From contig NZ_NOKT01000029.1 of the NCBI RefSeq assembly GCF_002237655.1, forward strand, positions 45,333 to 109,332: 64,000 nt of DNA. The letters are read 5' to 3'. A model generated the notes under the pieces. It was not told the origin of the DNA, did no database searches, and saw only the letters and a program-made list of their open reading frames with translations. Origin of the DNA: Streptomyces sp. XY006. Lineage in GTDB: Bacteria > Actinomycetota > Actinomycetes > Streptomycetales > Streptomycetaceae. The position numbers and the translations under genes were made by a program. Positions 27,701 through 35,667 of the stretch are shown piece by piece (positions within the stretch are counted from its first letter, which is position 1; the number at the start of each line of letters is the position of its first letter).

Positions 27701-27781
27701 CGGCGTCCGGTTCCTCGGAGCCGTCGTTCCCGTCGTGTCTCCCGTCGAGCTTGACGAGCTTGAGGTGCGGCGTCGCGGCAT
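24764..27781 (-). CDS. Large membrane protein with LysM and bacterial transcriptional activator (BTAD) domains
   Basis: A 1005-residue protein. Three hydrophobic helices lie in the first ~150 residues (about 40-62, 86-110, 134-152). An Ala/Gln-rich segment follows, then a LysM-like domain at about 219-280 (SLWEIAERHLGDGRRYKEIFELNKDR, given here as two halves of one motif). A Gly/Gln-rich linker and another hydrophobic segment come next, then a long central region. The last ~250 residues have the winged-helix plus BTAD/TPR arrangement of AfsR/SARP regulators (LREWLGAD region, then ALNAALRTAPEDERLW). The prepilin peptidase follows with a 4-nt overlap. A membrane-tethered regulator or scaffold for the nearby Tad pilus is an inference. 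Confidence 0.78.
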   Translation of the reverse strand: MPRRRTSSSSSSTGDTTGTTAPRNRTPQPVRIRRRSFGDFVKAFLAFVALAVLLVGVPLALATQIGWPLPDGVPSLDWLQQEITVHTFLNILTVIVWFAWAQFTACVLVEMKAALSGVGVPGRVPGAGPSQLLARQLVAALLLVGATAASLTPGLSQFGQGYDAHQKPTVAAAQATPGIFAQQQEQASGAAAALAEQASHAAAHADAGGSTARQGDTKYYRIQPPEGRHHDSLWEIAERHLGDGRRYKEIFELNKDRVQPDGSKLSEASLIRPGWIMEMPGDARGGELVEMPDEAPNVSPDVQQQIADYAQTGDHAQGGGGAGAQDGGATGGQDGGRGGEHGQTGAGAAQVSVPEQQRPAPDGDRQQATAATESESAFGLPEALLAAPLLAAGLLGALGRRRRQALWQSAFGSVGGRRGMEPPTPSGDAQDVQDALLVGADPEGVRLLDRSLRGLAASLAEESRGLPVVYAAWLSNGDLHLQLAQPSGKPPAPWQQGQDQTFWMLARADAEGYGDVDTAAPYPGLVSLGTMDDSRLLLNLEAVPGIVSLSGREADRAAVFASVAAELATNGWSDRMTITLVGFGEDLTPLAPNRIRHLEDVEALVETMEAETRQRRGALGAAGQDSVLTGRTGPAQHTRWAPHLVLLAAQPSAEDAVKLAELAADASRLGIGYLVGTETGDLPGAAWEMEITGQGKLLAPLLGLELDAQLLPAAQQRAVVELFVEADPESRPEGDPAHRPPFLVDISEQGRPAVYARLVGPYEIIGLDTPDGDRSALLHEALALLLLHREGVHPRVLSSALWPRGVTDDVRGALLDRLRDWLGADPDGTPRLGTDGSGRLTLAKSVVSDLDVLRSLYYEATQGKGVGSRAVRGRLLTDALVLVRGPLLADRPEGRYRWLTHEIVDAQLPLLVADTGLALCAFHMEKGRAEKAIEALNAALRTAPEDERLWHELLRATHATGEADRLTALATDLIRRSGARGLPPRTEALLDELLPTWRDAIAAAG

Positions 27782-27962
27782 GGCGGGTGTCCTGGGGTCG
27801 AGGGGGGACGTACGTGGACTGCGTGAGGCCGAGCTGTGGGAGGTGGGTGTGCTGAGCCTACAGAGATCTTATGGACTCACCGTCGGGAGGCACATCAGGG
27901 CCGGGATACGGTGCTGGAACGATCAGGGTCCAGGACGTGCCGGACGTGAGGGAGACCGTCGT

Positions 27963-28289
27963 ATGGGACAGGGCAAGAGCGATCTCGCGTTGCCGCTGAC
28001 CGAGTTGGAGGGGTTCGGGCGCCGGCTGCGTTCTCTCAAGACCCGGTTGAATCACACCAAGAGGCTTTTCGAGTCCTACCAGGACGACATCGGTGACGGC
28101 GGCGTCAATGACGCGCTCGGGGATTTCGAGTCGAACTGGGAGGACGGGCGCGAGGACATCACCCAGCAACTCGACGCGCTGGCGAGTATGTCCGACGCCG
28201 TGGTGCGAGAGTTCAAGAAGCTCGACGACGAGCTCACCAAGAAGGTGAACGACGCCATGAAGACCGAGGACAAGCGGAAGAAGAAGTAG
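27963..28289 (+). CDS. WXG100-like small helical protein (type VII secretion family)
   Basis: A 108-residue, all-helical protein of WXG100 size. Two amphipathic helices are separated by a turn around DIGDGGVNDALGDFESNWED. It resembles the 46363 protein in the LKSLKTRLNHTK helix, the NDALGDFESNW segment and the C-terminal FKKLDDEL plus Lys-rich tail (DKRKKK). There is no classical W-x-G. The ATG at 27963 follows GAGGGAGA. It is transcribed alone on the plus strand and ends at a strong terminator. A secreted ESX-type partner or a chaperone-like protein are both possible. Confidence 0.72.
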   Translation: MGQGKSDLALPLTELEGFGRRLRSLKTRLNHTKRLFESYQDDIGDGGVNDALGDFESNWEDGREDITQQLDALASMSDAVVREFKKLDDELTKKVNDAMKTEDKRKKK

Positions 28290-28310
28290 CCGCTGTCCCG
28301 AAAGGCAGGC

Positions 28311-28345
28311 AAAAAGGCCCCGGTTCCGACCGACCGGGGCCTTTT
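28311..28345. terminator. Bidirectional rho-independent terminator
   Basis: AAAAAGGCCCCGGT pairs with ACCGGGGCCTTTT around an 8-nt loop, with A- and T-runs on the two sides. It lies between the convergent WXG100 gene and the small GG-leader peptide gene and should stop transcription from both. Confidence 0.92.
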
Positions 28346-28365
28346 CGTGCGTCGCGACGCGTGCG

Positions 28366-28593
28366 TCAGGAGGCGACGGCGGCGTTGAGGTGCAGGTCCG
28401 CCGCGATGCCCTGCGGGGAGACGGTGAGGCCCACGCCGCCGCCGACACCGGCGGTCAGGCCGGCGGCCGTGGTCTCGACGTAGAGACCGGCGGCGGCGCC
28501 GGCACCCGCGGCGACACCCGCCTGGCCGCCGGCGATGCCGTCCAGCTCGGCGTCGGACATCTGGGCGGTCTCGATCTGCGGGGTGAAGGCCAT
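28366..28593 (-). CDS. Putative double-glycine-leader peptide (bacteriocin-like)
   Basis: A 75-residue peptide. The first ~23 residues end in MSDAELDGIAGG, which fits the acidic/hydrophobic double-glycine leader pattern of class II bacteriocins and some lanthipeptides. The remaining ~52 residues are Ala/Gly/Val-rich with no Cys and few charged residues (e.g. GVAAGAGAAAGLYVETTAAG). No C39 peptidase-transporter or modification enzyme is visible in the window. The ATG at 28593 has AAGGGA about 10 nt upstream. It could also be a structural or unprocessed Gly-rich protein. Confidence 0.55.
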   Translation of the reverse strand: MAFTPQIETAQMSDAELDGIAGGQAGVAAGAGAAAGLYVETTAAGLTAGVGGGVGLTVSPQGIAADLHLNAAVAS

Positions 28594-28893
28594 GGGAGGC
28601 GGTTCCCTTCGTTTCAACAATGACGACGTGCTCAAGCGCGACCGATCAAAGCACGCGGGGATAACGGGCGGCCAGCCCGGAGTTGGGCGCGCGCGGTGGA
28701 AAAGGGCGCCCGCATTCATGAGTGTGGGCGTTCGGTCACCGGCCGGCCCGTTCCCTTCACATCATCCGCCGCATCGCGGTACACACCGGTGACGTACGGC
28801 GGGGGAAATGCGCCGGGACCCGTCCCCGGCCGGTCTTTTCACGACCTCGCGGTGAACGGTGTGCAGATCCCTGGAAGGTTCCGCCCGCAGTCG

Positions 28894-29364
28894 TCAGCCG
28901 ACCTGGTTCTCCGCCACCGCCTGGCCACGCACGGTCACGTCGCCGCCGTAGAACATCCCGGTGAAGACCGGGGAGTAGGTGAGCTGCACCTCGACCTCGA
29001 CCGCGTCGGCGTTCGCCGCGACGCAGTGGGTCGCCGCGATGTCCGCGCCCGTCATGTCCATCTCGCGGGCGAAGGCCTTCACGCGGGCGTCGCAGTTGGC
29101 GAAGTTGATGGGCGCCGGGCCGCCCTCGTTCTCGTACAGCGCCTCGCGGTCGATGTCCTGGGCGGCGTAGCGGGCGGCCTGTTCGGCGATGTCGGCGGCG
29201 CGTTCCCGCTTGGAGATGGACAGACCGCCGTCGATGACGAACGCGGAGAGGGAGAGGAAGACCAGCGCGAAGACGATGACCGCGCCGGCTCCCGAGCCGC
29301 GGTCGTCCAGGTGCGTGCGGCGTGCGGCCCACCAGGTCCGCACGGCCCGCGCAACGTTGCTCAC
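28894..29364 (-). CDS. TadG-like pilus assembly protein
   Basis: A 156-residue protein with the TadE/TadG N-terminal pattern: a basic start, then DRGSGAGAVIVFALVFLSLS, one helix, and an extracytoplasmic C-terminal domain with two cysteines. Such minor pseudopilins sit in Tad/Flp pilus systems. It is the last gene of the operon and overlaps the preceding TadE gene by 4 nt. Other TadG proteins are often longer, so this is the short form. Confidence 0.77.
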   Translation of the reverse strand: MSNVARAVRTWWAARRTHLDDRGSGAGAVIVFALVFLSLSAFVIDGGLSISKRERAADIAEQAARYAAQDIDREALYENEGGPAPINFANCDARVKAFAREMDMTGADIAATHCVAANADAVEVEVQLTYSPVFTGMFYGGDVTVRGQAVAENQVG

Positions 29365-29792
29365 GCCGACCTCCGGAACGGGTCGAGCGGGGAGCTGAAG
29401 CTGGCCGACAGCCGCGTCGGGATGTCCAGCCCGAGCATGGCCAGTCCCCGCACCTGGCAGCTCACCTCGACCGTGAAGATGGTGTCCGGCTCGAAGCCCT
29501 GGCTGGTCTGGACGACCGTGACGGGGCCGGAGCAGACGTCCGCCAGGTTGGCCTCGGCGGCCTTCCTGGCCTCGGCCATCGCCAGGGCGTGGTTCTTCTG
29601 GATGGAGCCCGCGCGGGCCGCGTCCCGGGCCGCGCCGTCCAGGGCTCCGCGGCCGTCCACGAGCTGCCCGAAGGCCACCAGGACGAGGATGAACAGGATC
29701 ATCACCGGGGCGAGGATCACCACCTCGACGGTGGACAGGCCGCTGTCGTCGGCCGTCCCGCGGCTTGCCGGACGGGAAGAAGCGCCGGGCAT
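29361..29792 (-). CDS. TadE-like minor pseudopilin (second)
   Basis: A 143-residue protein. After a hydrophilic start it has DDSGLSTVEVVILAPVMILF, with the Glu a few residues after Gly/Ser that marks TadE-type prepilin cleavage sites, then a hydrophobic helix and an extracytoplasmic domain with two cysteines. The ATG at 29792 shares one base with the stop of the preceding TadE gene. Confidence 0.79.
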   Translation of the reverse strand: MPGASSRPASRGTADDSGLSTVEVVILAPVMILFILVLVAFGQLVDGRGALDGAARDAARAGSIQKNHALAMAEARKAAEANLADVCSGPVTVVQTSQGFEPDTIFTVEVSCQVRGLAMLGLDIPTRLSASFSSPLDPFRRSA

Positions 29793-30253
29793 CAGTTCCC
29801 CTCCTCCTGGACGAACCGCTCCACCGGGCCCATCGACTGGGCGTGCACCGTCAGGTCCAGCCCGGGGAAGACCGTGGGGACGCGTGCCTCGATCTCCACT
29901 CCCACGGTGTTCTGCTCCGGCTGCAGCATCGTCACGTCCGGCGACAGGACCAGCTGCGGGCCGAGCTGCCGGATGTAGCTGTCGACCACGTCCCGTGCCT
30001 CGCCCCGCCATCCGCCCGGCTGTTCGTCGGCGGTGGCGCGCGCCTTGCGCGCGCCCGCCTGGGCCGCCGCCTGGGCGACGTGGTCGGCGAAGAAGTACAG
30101 GGCGAACTGCACGGTCGCGAAGATCATGAAGAACAGGACCGGGGTGAGCAGCACGAACTCGATCGCGGTCATGCCCGAGTCGCCGCCGGCGGCCGCCCGT
30201 TCCCGTGCGGCCTCCACCCTGCGGCGTATGCGTCTGCCCAGCGCTGCCGGCAT
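29792..30253 (-). CDS. TadE-like minor pseudopilin (first)
   Basis: A 153-residue protein with GDSGMTAIEFVLLTPVLFFM, the TadE motif in which Glu follows the processing site, then a helix and a soluble domain without cysteines. An Arg-rich N-terminus precedes the motif. The ATG at 30253 gives the normal size; the frame is open further upstream but reads as Arg/Gly filler. It is 29 nt downstream of the Flp pilin gene. Confidence 0.79.
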   Translation of the reverse strand: MPAALGRRIRRRVEAARERAAAGGDSGMTAIEFVLLTPVLFFMIFATVQFALYFFADHVAQAAAQAGARKARATADEQPGGWRGEARDVVDSYIRQLGPQLVLSPDVTMLQPEQNTVGVEIEARVPTVFPGLDLTVHAQSMGPVERFVQEEGN

Positions 30254-30282
30254 CCCCGTGAACCCCGTCGTCCTTGGAAACG

Positions 30283-30534
30283 TCAGCAGGTCTTGCCCGC
30301 GTCCGCGCCCTTGATGCAGTCGCCGACCTTGTTGGCGCCCTCGCTCAGCGCGGCGTTGATGATGGCGGCCACGACCCCGACGATCGCCACGACGACCGCG
30401 GAGATGATGACCCACTCGACCGCGGAGGCACCGCGGTCCAGCTCGCCGGAGCGGGCCCGCTCGGTGCGGGCCTGGAGGAAGGTGACCAGGAAGTCCACGG
30501 CGGGGATGCCGGTGTGGAAGGTGCGTCCGTTCAT
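30283..30534 (-). CDS. Flp-type pilin
   Basis: An 83-residue protein with DRGASAVEWVIISAVVVAIV, the Flp prepilin pattern: Gly, then Glu about five residues on, then a hydrophobic helix. A short C-terminal region holds two cysteines (DCIKGADAGKTC). Compared with ~55-65-residue Flp pilins it has a longer N-terminal leader (~32 residues). It is the probable main subunit of the pilus, cleaved by the peptidase at 24.0 kb. Confidence 0.8.
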   Translation of the reverse strand: MNGRTFHTGIPAVDFLVTFLQARTERARSGELDRGASAVEWVIISAVVVAIVGVVAAIINAALSEGANKVGDCIKGADAGKTC

Positions 30535-30587
30535 GACGTCTTGTCCTTTCGAGATCCGTTCGGAGGTTCTTCAGTTGGGAGGCCGGC

Positions 30588-31511
30588 TCACTTCACCTGG
30601 AACACCCGCATCGCCGCCGGAAAGATCAGGAACACCAGGAACCCGGCGCACAGCAGCAGCTGCGCCACGAGCATCGACTGGGACTTCTCACCCGCGCTGC
30701 CCTCGATCTCGGCGAGCTCGCGGTGCCGCATGGTCTCGGCCCGGGAGGCGAGGGACTCGCGCACCTTCGCGCCGTCGTCCGCGACGAGGGCCAGCGAGGC
30801 GGAGAGGTCCTTGAGTTCCTCCACGCCGATCTCCTCGCCGAGCGCGCCCAGCGCCTGCCACTGGCTGACGCCGGTGATCCGGGCGTCGGCCAGGGCGTTC
30901 CTGATGCGCTGGTTGGCCCAGCCGTCGGAGACCTCGGCCGCCGCCATCAGGGCCTCGGGCAGCCCGCGCCCGCCGGCCAGGCTCATGGACACCAGGTCGA
31001 GGTAGGCGCCGATCACGCGCCTGAGGTCGCGCCGCTTCTCGGCGGCGTCGCGCCGTACTTCGAGGTCGGGCAGGAAGAAGAAGACCACCGCGAACAGAAG
31101 CGCCAGCCACACCGGGATGATCGGGCTGCTGCCCACCCCGAGGGTCCACACGACGGCGAAGAGGAAGGGGCCGAAGAACAGGCCCGCCACCCCCAGCAGC
31201 ACCTTGGTCGCCAGGAACTTCTCCCAGCTGCGCTCCAGGACCGCGAGGTCCGCGCGCAGCGAGCGCTGCTCCCAGCCCTGCTGGAGGTAGAACTCGCCGA
31301 CTCGCAGGCCCACTTCGGCGCGCAGTGTGCCCAGGCGGCCCGTCTCACGCTCCACGCGCGCCGACTCGTAGGCCGAGCCGCGCGCCCGCATCGCGTCGAT
31401 CCGCGCGACCTGCGCGACGGCGCTGCGCTTGCCGGGCATGAGGGCGCGGACGAGGGCGTAGAGGCCGAGGCCGATGACGGCGCCGACGACGAGCGGCATC
31501 GTGAGGTTCAC
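30588..31511 (-). CDS. TadC-like pilus membrane protein
   Basis: A 307-residue GspF/TadC-family membrane protein with hydrophobic helices at the N-terminus, near residues 110-165 and at the C-terminus. The T2SSF core (RRVIGAYLDLVSMSLAGGRG) lies in the middle. It pairs with TadB to form the inner-membrane platform. The GTG at 31511 overlaps the tadB stop by 4 nt. Confidence 0.85.
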   Translation of the reverse strand: MNLTMPLVVGAVIGLGLYALVRALMPGKRSAVAQVARIDAMRARGSAYESARVERETGRLGTLRAEVGLRVGEFYLQQGWEQRSLRADLAVLERSWEKFLATKVLLGVAGLFFGPFLFAVVWTLGVGSSPIIPVWLALLFAVVFFFLPDLEVRRDAAEKRRDLRRVIGAYLDLVSMSLAGGRGLPEALMAAAEVSDGWANQRIRNALADARITGVSQWQALGALGEEIGVEELKDLSASLALVADDGAKVRESLASRAETMRHRELAEIEGSAGEKSQSMLVAQLLLCAGFLVFLIFPAAMRVFQVK

Positions 31512-32503
31512 CGGCGTGCCCCCTCTTCCTGCGGCAGCGTCTGCTGCGGCTGCTGCTGGGACGGCGTCCTGGGCCGGACGAACCGGACACCCGTCTGGTC
31601 GCGGACCAGGAAGCGCTCGGGCGTCTCGATGGTGGACAGCTTGCGCAGCCACCAGAAGCCGAGCGCGAACAGCCCGCAGACGCAGGCGAGGACGAGCTGG
31701 CCGACCGCCGTGCCGTACGGCTCGACGAAGTCGCGGTTGAAGATGGACAGGCCGAGGACGAAGGCGATGGAGACCGCGACGACGATCTGCACCGAGCGGC
31801 GGGTCGAGGCGCGCTGGGCCATGACCCGCTGGCGCATGTCGACCTCCTCGCGGGCGGACTTGGCCAGGGCGCCCAGCACCTGGCGCAGACCGGGCCCGCG
31901 CAGCCGGGCGTTGAGGATCAGGGCCGCGACGATGATGTCGGCGGAGGCGTCGTCGATCTCGTCGGCGAGCTGCTGGAGCGCCTCGGGCAGCGGGGTGCGG
32001 GCGCGCAGCCGGTCCACGAGGGCGTCGAGGTGCGGGCGCAGGACGGGGGCCGCGGCGCGGGCGGAGGCCGGGATGGCCTGCTCCAGGCCGACGGCGCCGG
32101 CGATGGTGTCGCGCAGGGACTCCGTCCAGGAGGCCAGGGCCTCCACGCGGCGCATGGCGGCCCGCTCCTCGCCGGCGCCGCCGAAGAGGCGGTCCCAGAA
32201 GAAGACGAGGACACCGGCGGCGATGCCGGCGACCGCCCAGCGGGTCAGCAGCAGCACGACGAGGCCGACGATCGCCGCGAGGGAGCCGCGCTGCCCGGCG
32301 AAGCGGATCAGTTCGCTCGCCCGCTGGGCGGCCTTCTGCTTCTCGTGGTCGGGCTTGACGGGCAGTCCGCGTACGGCGACGAGCAGCAGGGCGAGCCCGC
32401 CGCCGACGGCGACGCCGCTGCCGATCGAGTACAGGACCTCGGTGGAGAACAGGCCGCCCATGGAGCCGAGCGAGCCGAGTGCGGCGAGAGTCGTCGTGTT
32501 CAT
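31508..32503 (-). CDS. TadB-like pilus membrane protein
   Basis: A 331-residue membrane protein with N-terminal and C-terminal helix pairs around a T2SSF core (WTESLRDTIAGAVGLEQAIP). It forms the platform complex with TadC. It starts 7 nt after cpaF and overlaps tadC by 4 nt. Confidence 0.85.
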   Translation of the reverse strand: MNTTTLAALGSLGSMGGLFSTEVLYSIGSGVAVGGGLALLLVAVRGLPVKPDHEKQKAAQRASELIRFAGQRGSLAAIVGLVVLLLTRWAVAGIAAGVLVFFWDRLFGGAGEERAAMRRVEALASWTESLRDTIAGAVGLEQAIPASARAAAPVLRPHLDALVDRLRARTPLPEALQQLADEIDDASADIIVAALILNARLRGPGLRQVLGALAKSAREEVDMRQRVMAQRASTRRSVQIVVAVSIAFVLGLSIFNRDFVEPYGTAVGQLVLACVCGLFALGFWWLRKLSTIETPERFLVRDQTGVRFVRPRTPSQQQPQQTLPQEEGARR

Positions 32504-32510
32504 CCCCGGC

Positions 32511-33818
32511 TCACCCCCAGGTCCCGGTCGGCCGGTAGCCGTGTGCCATCAGTTCCTCCAGGCAGGCAAGGGGGGCGTGCGGCACGACCCGGCCGTCGGG
32601 AGTCTCGGCGAACACCTCGCTGGACAGGACGCGCCCGTCGACGCCGTTGACCTCCCGGACGGAGGTGACCATGCGCTGCAGTCGGCCGCCGTTGCCGAAG
32701 TTGTTGCGCCGCTGGATGAAGACGACGAAGTTCACGGCACCGGCGATCAGCATCTGGCTGGCCTCGATGGGCAGCCGCTCGGAGGCCTGCAGCGCGTAGG
32801 TGGAGATGCGGTTGAACACCTCGCTGGAGCTGTTGGCGTGGATCGTCGACAGCGAGCCGTCGTTGCCCTGGGACATCGCGTTGAGCATGGTGACGATCTC
32901 GTCGCCGAGGACCTCACCGACGATGACGCGGGAGGGGTTCATACGCAGCGAGCGGCGCACCAGCTCCGCCATCGAGATGGCGCCCTGGCCCTCGGAGTTG
33001 GGCAGGCGCTCCTCGAAGGCGACGACGTTGGGGTGCAGGTCGGGGAAGGTGTCGAGGCCGAGCTCCAGGGCCCGTTCGACGGTGATCAGGCGCTCGTGCG
33101 GCGGGATCTCGTTGGCGAGGGCGCGCAGCAGCGTGGTCTTTCCGGCGTTGGTGGCACCGGCGATCATGATGTTCTTGCGGGCCCGGACCGCGCAGGCCAG
33201 GAAGTGGGCGACCTCGGGGGTCAGCGTGCCGTTTCCGACGAGGTCGGAGATGAACACCTTGCCCATGCGCGCGCGGCGGATGGAGAGCGCCGGGCGCCGG
33301 GCCACGTCCATGACGGCCGACAGTCGCGACCCGTCGGGCAGCCGCAGGTCGAGCTGCGGGTTGGCCGAGTCGAACGGGCGGGAGGACAGACCCGAGTAGG
33401 CGCCGAGGACCTGGATGAGCTCGATGAGCTCCTCGTCGGTCTCGGCGACCGGGTCGCCCTTCACCTCGCGGCCGTCGGCGTACCCGACGAAGACCTGGTC
33501 GCAGCCGTTGATGTCGATGTTCTCGACCTCGGGGTTGTCCAGCAGCGGCTGGAGCCGGCCGACGCCGAACAGGGCGGCGTGCACGGCGGCCGCGTACTGC
33601 TCCTCGGTCTCGGCGTCCAGCGGCGTACGGCCCGCGTTGATCTCCGCGCGGGCGTACTCCTCCAGGATCTGGGCTATGACGGCCCGGGCGTACTGCCGTT
33701 CGTCCTCCGTGGACATCGGAGTGACGTTGTTGAGCTGGTCCTGCCGGCGCTGTTCGGCGATGCGGTCGCCGGCGTCCTGACGGAACCGCTTGACCAACTG
33801 GTGGTCGACAGCGGTCAT
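32511..33818 (-). CDS. cpaF: CpaF/TadA-type pilus assembly ATPase
   Basis: A 435-residue secretion ATPase that powers Tad pilus assembly. The Walker A motif is GATNAGKTT near residue 218; downstream are the Asp/His boxes (ERALELG, VAFEERLPN) and the family block NPSRVIVGEVLGDEIV. The N-terminal ~100 residues are the usual helical domain. The ATG at 33818 (MTAVDHQLVK) overlaps the stop of the TadZ-like gene by 4 nt. Confidence 0.92.
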   Translation of the reverse strand: MTAVDHQLVKRFRQDAGDRIAEQRRQDQLNNVTPMSTEDERQYARAVIAQILEEYARAEINAGRTPLDAETEEQYAAAVHAALFGVGRLQPLLDNPEVENIDINGCDQVFVGYADGREVKGDPVAETDEELIELIQVLGAYSGLSSRPFDSANPQLDLRLPDGSRLSAVMDVARRPALSIRRARMGKVFISDLVGNGTLTPEVAHFLACAVRARKNIMIAGATNAGKTTLLRALANEIPPHERLITVERALELGLDTFPDLHPNVVAFEERLPNSEGQGAISMAELVRRSLRMNPSRVIVGEVLGDEIVTMLNAMSQGNDGSLSTIHANSSSEVFNRISTYALQASERLPIEASQMLIAGAVNFVVFIQRRNNFGNGGRLQRMVTSVREVNGVDGRVLSSEVFAETPDGRVVPHAPLACLEELMAHGYRPTGTWG

Positions 33819-34822
33819 GTGCCGGCCCCCGCGTGGCCCTGCGTGTGACCCGCCTGCTGGTGCGGGACGTGCGGGGTCTGCTGATGCGGGACGTTCGGGC
33901 CCTGCTGGGCGTGCTGGGCCTGGCTCGGGGCCTGCTGGGCGTGATGAGCCTGGCCAGGGGCCTGCTGGGCGTGATGAGCCTGGCTCGGGCCCTGCTGGGC
34001 CTGGTTCGCCTGGGCGGAGGCGGCCCAGGCGGCGCCGTACTGCTGGTGGATGTCGGCGGCGACCTTGCGGGCCGAGCGGATCAGCAGCGACTTGTCGAGA
34101 CGTCCGCGCCTGCGGCCGGCCAGCTGCTCGGCGCCGGCCGGGTCGTCGGCGATGGTGCCGAGCACGCGCGCGCCGGTCTGGGCGTGCACGAGCATGTCGT
34201 TGACCTGCGAGGCGAGCTTGCCCGCGGTACCGGTGTCGGCGATCAGGACGACACCGATGACCGGGTTGGCGAGGGACGCGGCGCCGCGCGGTCCGCCGTG
34301 CAGCTTGCCCGCGAGGGCGGCGGCCCGGTCGCGCACCCGCGCGAGGGACTCCGGCTCGGTGCGGGAGAGCAGCAGCACGAGCGAGGCGTGCGGGAACAGG
34401 TCGAGGGCCGGGGTGTCGCCGCTGATGCGTCCGCAGTCGGCGATGACGTCGGCGGCGGCGTGCGGGGAGTCGGCGAGGGAGGCGAAGGCGTGCCCGAGGG
34501 TGGGCCACAACCCGGCCAGTCCGGCAGCCTGTTCGGCGATGCCGAGCCCGACGAGCACCTCAAGACCGCCGCTGAGCGGCTGGACGTGGTCCCAGAGCTG
34601 GTCCGGCACCAGGCCGCGGCGCGCGGTCGCGGCGATGGAGAGCATGCCGGTGTTGGGGTTGAGCGGTCCGCCGTGCGCGGCCGCACTGCGGTAGACGAGG
34701 TCACCGCCCGCCGGGTCCGTCTCGGCGAGCAGGACACGCCGCGGCCAGACCGCCGCGAGGGCGACGGCCGCGGTGGTGACGCCGGGGGAACCCTTGTCGG
34801 CGGCGAGAGCGATGAGCGCCAT
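33815..34822 (-). CDS. TadZ/CpaE-like MinD-family protein with Gln/His-rich repeat tail
   Basis: A 335-residue protein whose first ~250 residues resemble the MinD/CpaE fold (MALIALAADKGSPGVTTAAV, then LLAETDPAGGD). The deviant Walker A is eroded: DKGSPGVTT keeps the first Lys but not the GKT, so ATP hydrolysis is doubtful. The last ~65 residues are a repeat of Gln, Ala, His and Pro, with HHAQQAP-type units. Family members position the pilus machine. It lies between the SAF gene (17 nt) and cpaF (4-nt overlap). Confidence 0.76.
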   Translation of the reverse strand: MALIALAADKGSPGVTTAAVALAAVWPRRVLLAETDPAGGDLVYRSAAAHGGPLNPNTGMLSIAATARRGLVPDQLWDHVQPLSGGLEVLVGLGIAEQAAGLAGLWPTLGHAFASLADSPHAAADVIADCGRISGDTPALDLFPHASLVLLLSRTEPESLARVRDRAAALAGKLHGGPRGAASLANPVIGVVLIADTGTAGKLASQVNDMLVHAQTGARVLGTIADDPAGAEQLAGRRRGRLDKSLLIRSARKVAADIHQQYGAAWAASAQANQAQQGPSQAHHAQQAPGQAHHAQQAPSQAQHAQQGPNVPHQQTPHVPHQQAGHTQGHAGAGT

Positions 34823-34839
34823 GGGGTGGGTGCCGCCTT

Positions 34840-35568
34840 CTAGTTGCCGGGGACGTGCACGATGGCGACCTCGCCCGCGGCCGCCGCGGAGGCGAGCGCG
34901 GGCGCGTCGGCCTGGTCGACGAGGAGGGTGAGCGAGAGGTTGCCCGTGCTCACCGTGGCGTCGTCGTCCTCGGCGACGGTGTTGACGCGCGCGTCGTCGA
35001 CGAGGGCACCGGCGGTGGAGGAGCTGCCGCCGCCCGTGCCGGAGCCGTTGCCGGAGTTGTTCGAGCCGGAGCTCGCCGCGCCGACGCGGTAGGCGGAGAC
35101 GACGTCACCGGCCTTGATGTCGGAGGGGTACTGGCCCTCCTTCAGCGCGAGCCCGACGGAGGCCTTGCCAGCGGGGAGGCTGGCCTTCTTGGCGAACATC
35201 TCGCCGACGGCGAGGGTGCCCGGGTAGATCGTGGACTTGGCCTTGTACGTCTTGATGGCGTCGAGCTGCGCCCACTCGACGTAGTGGATGCTGTCGTCCT
35301 TGGCCACCATGACGGAGGTCACGTCGCTGTCCTTGAGGGAGTCCCCGGCCTGGACCTGGTTCTTCACCATGACGACCTCGATCCGGTCGCCGGCCTGGAG
35401 CACGAGCATCGTCGCGCCCAGCGCGCCCACGAGGATGAGCAGCACGGCGAGCGCGGCCAGTGCCGGTTTGCGCTCGCGAGGCGGCGTGGGAAGCCGGTCA
35501 CCGACCGACGGCTGAGCCGGAGCGGCGGAACGACCGGCGCCCGCCCCCGTACGCTCTTGGATCTTCAC
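34840..35568 (-). CDS. SAF-domain (CpaB/RcpC-like) pilus protein
   Basis: A 242-residue protein with a Pro/Arg-rich cytoplasmic start, one helix (ALAALAVLLILVGALGATML), then an extracytoplasmic SAF domain (VMVKNQVQAGDSLKDSDVTS) and a C-terminal region with a Ser/Gly linker. CpaB-type proteins bind the wall or guide pilus exit. It is the first gene of the nine-gene Tad operon, whose promoter lies about 90 nt upstream. Confidence 0.81.
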   Translation of the reverse strand: MKIQERTGAGAGRSAAPAQPSVGDRLPTPPRERKPALAALAVLLILVGALGATMLVLQAGDRIEVVMVKNQVQAGDSLKDSDVTSVMVAKDDSIHYVEWAQLDAIKTYKAKSTIYPGTLAVGEMFAKKASLPAGKASVGLALKEGQYPSDIKAGDVVSAYRVGAASSGSNNSGNGSGTGGGSSSTAGALVDDARVNTVAEDDDATVSTGNLSLTLLVDQADAPALASAAAAGEVAIVHVPGN

Positions 35569-35649
35569 GCAACCGCTCCCCGTACACCCAAGAAGTTACT
35601 GACCAAATGGGACACTCCGCACTTCTCGGCCCGCTGAAATGGTGCCTGA

Positions 35650-35667
35650 GCTGGCGGAATAGCCAGC
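35650..35667. promoter_or_regulatory. Palindrome covering the -10 box of the Tad promoter
   Basis: GCTGGC-GGAATA-GCCAGC is a perfect 6-bp inverted repeat whose centre is exactly the -10 hexamer read on the minus strand. It is well placed for a repressor. Confidence 0.6.
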
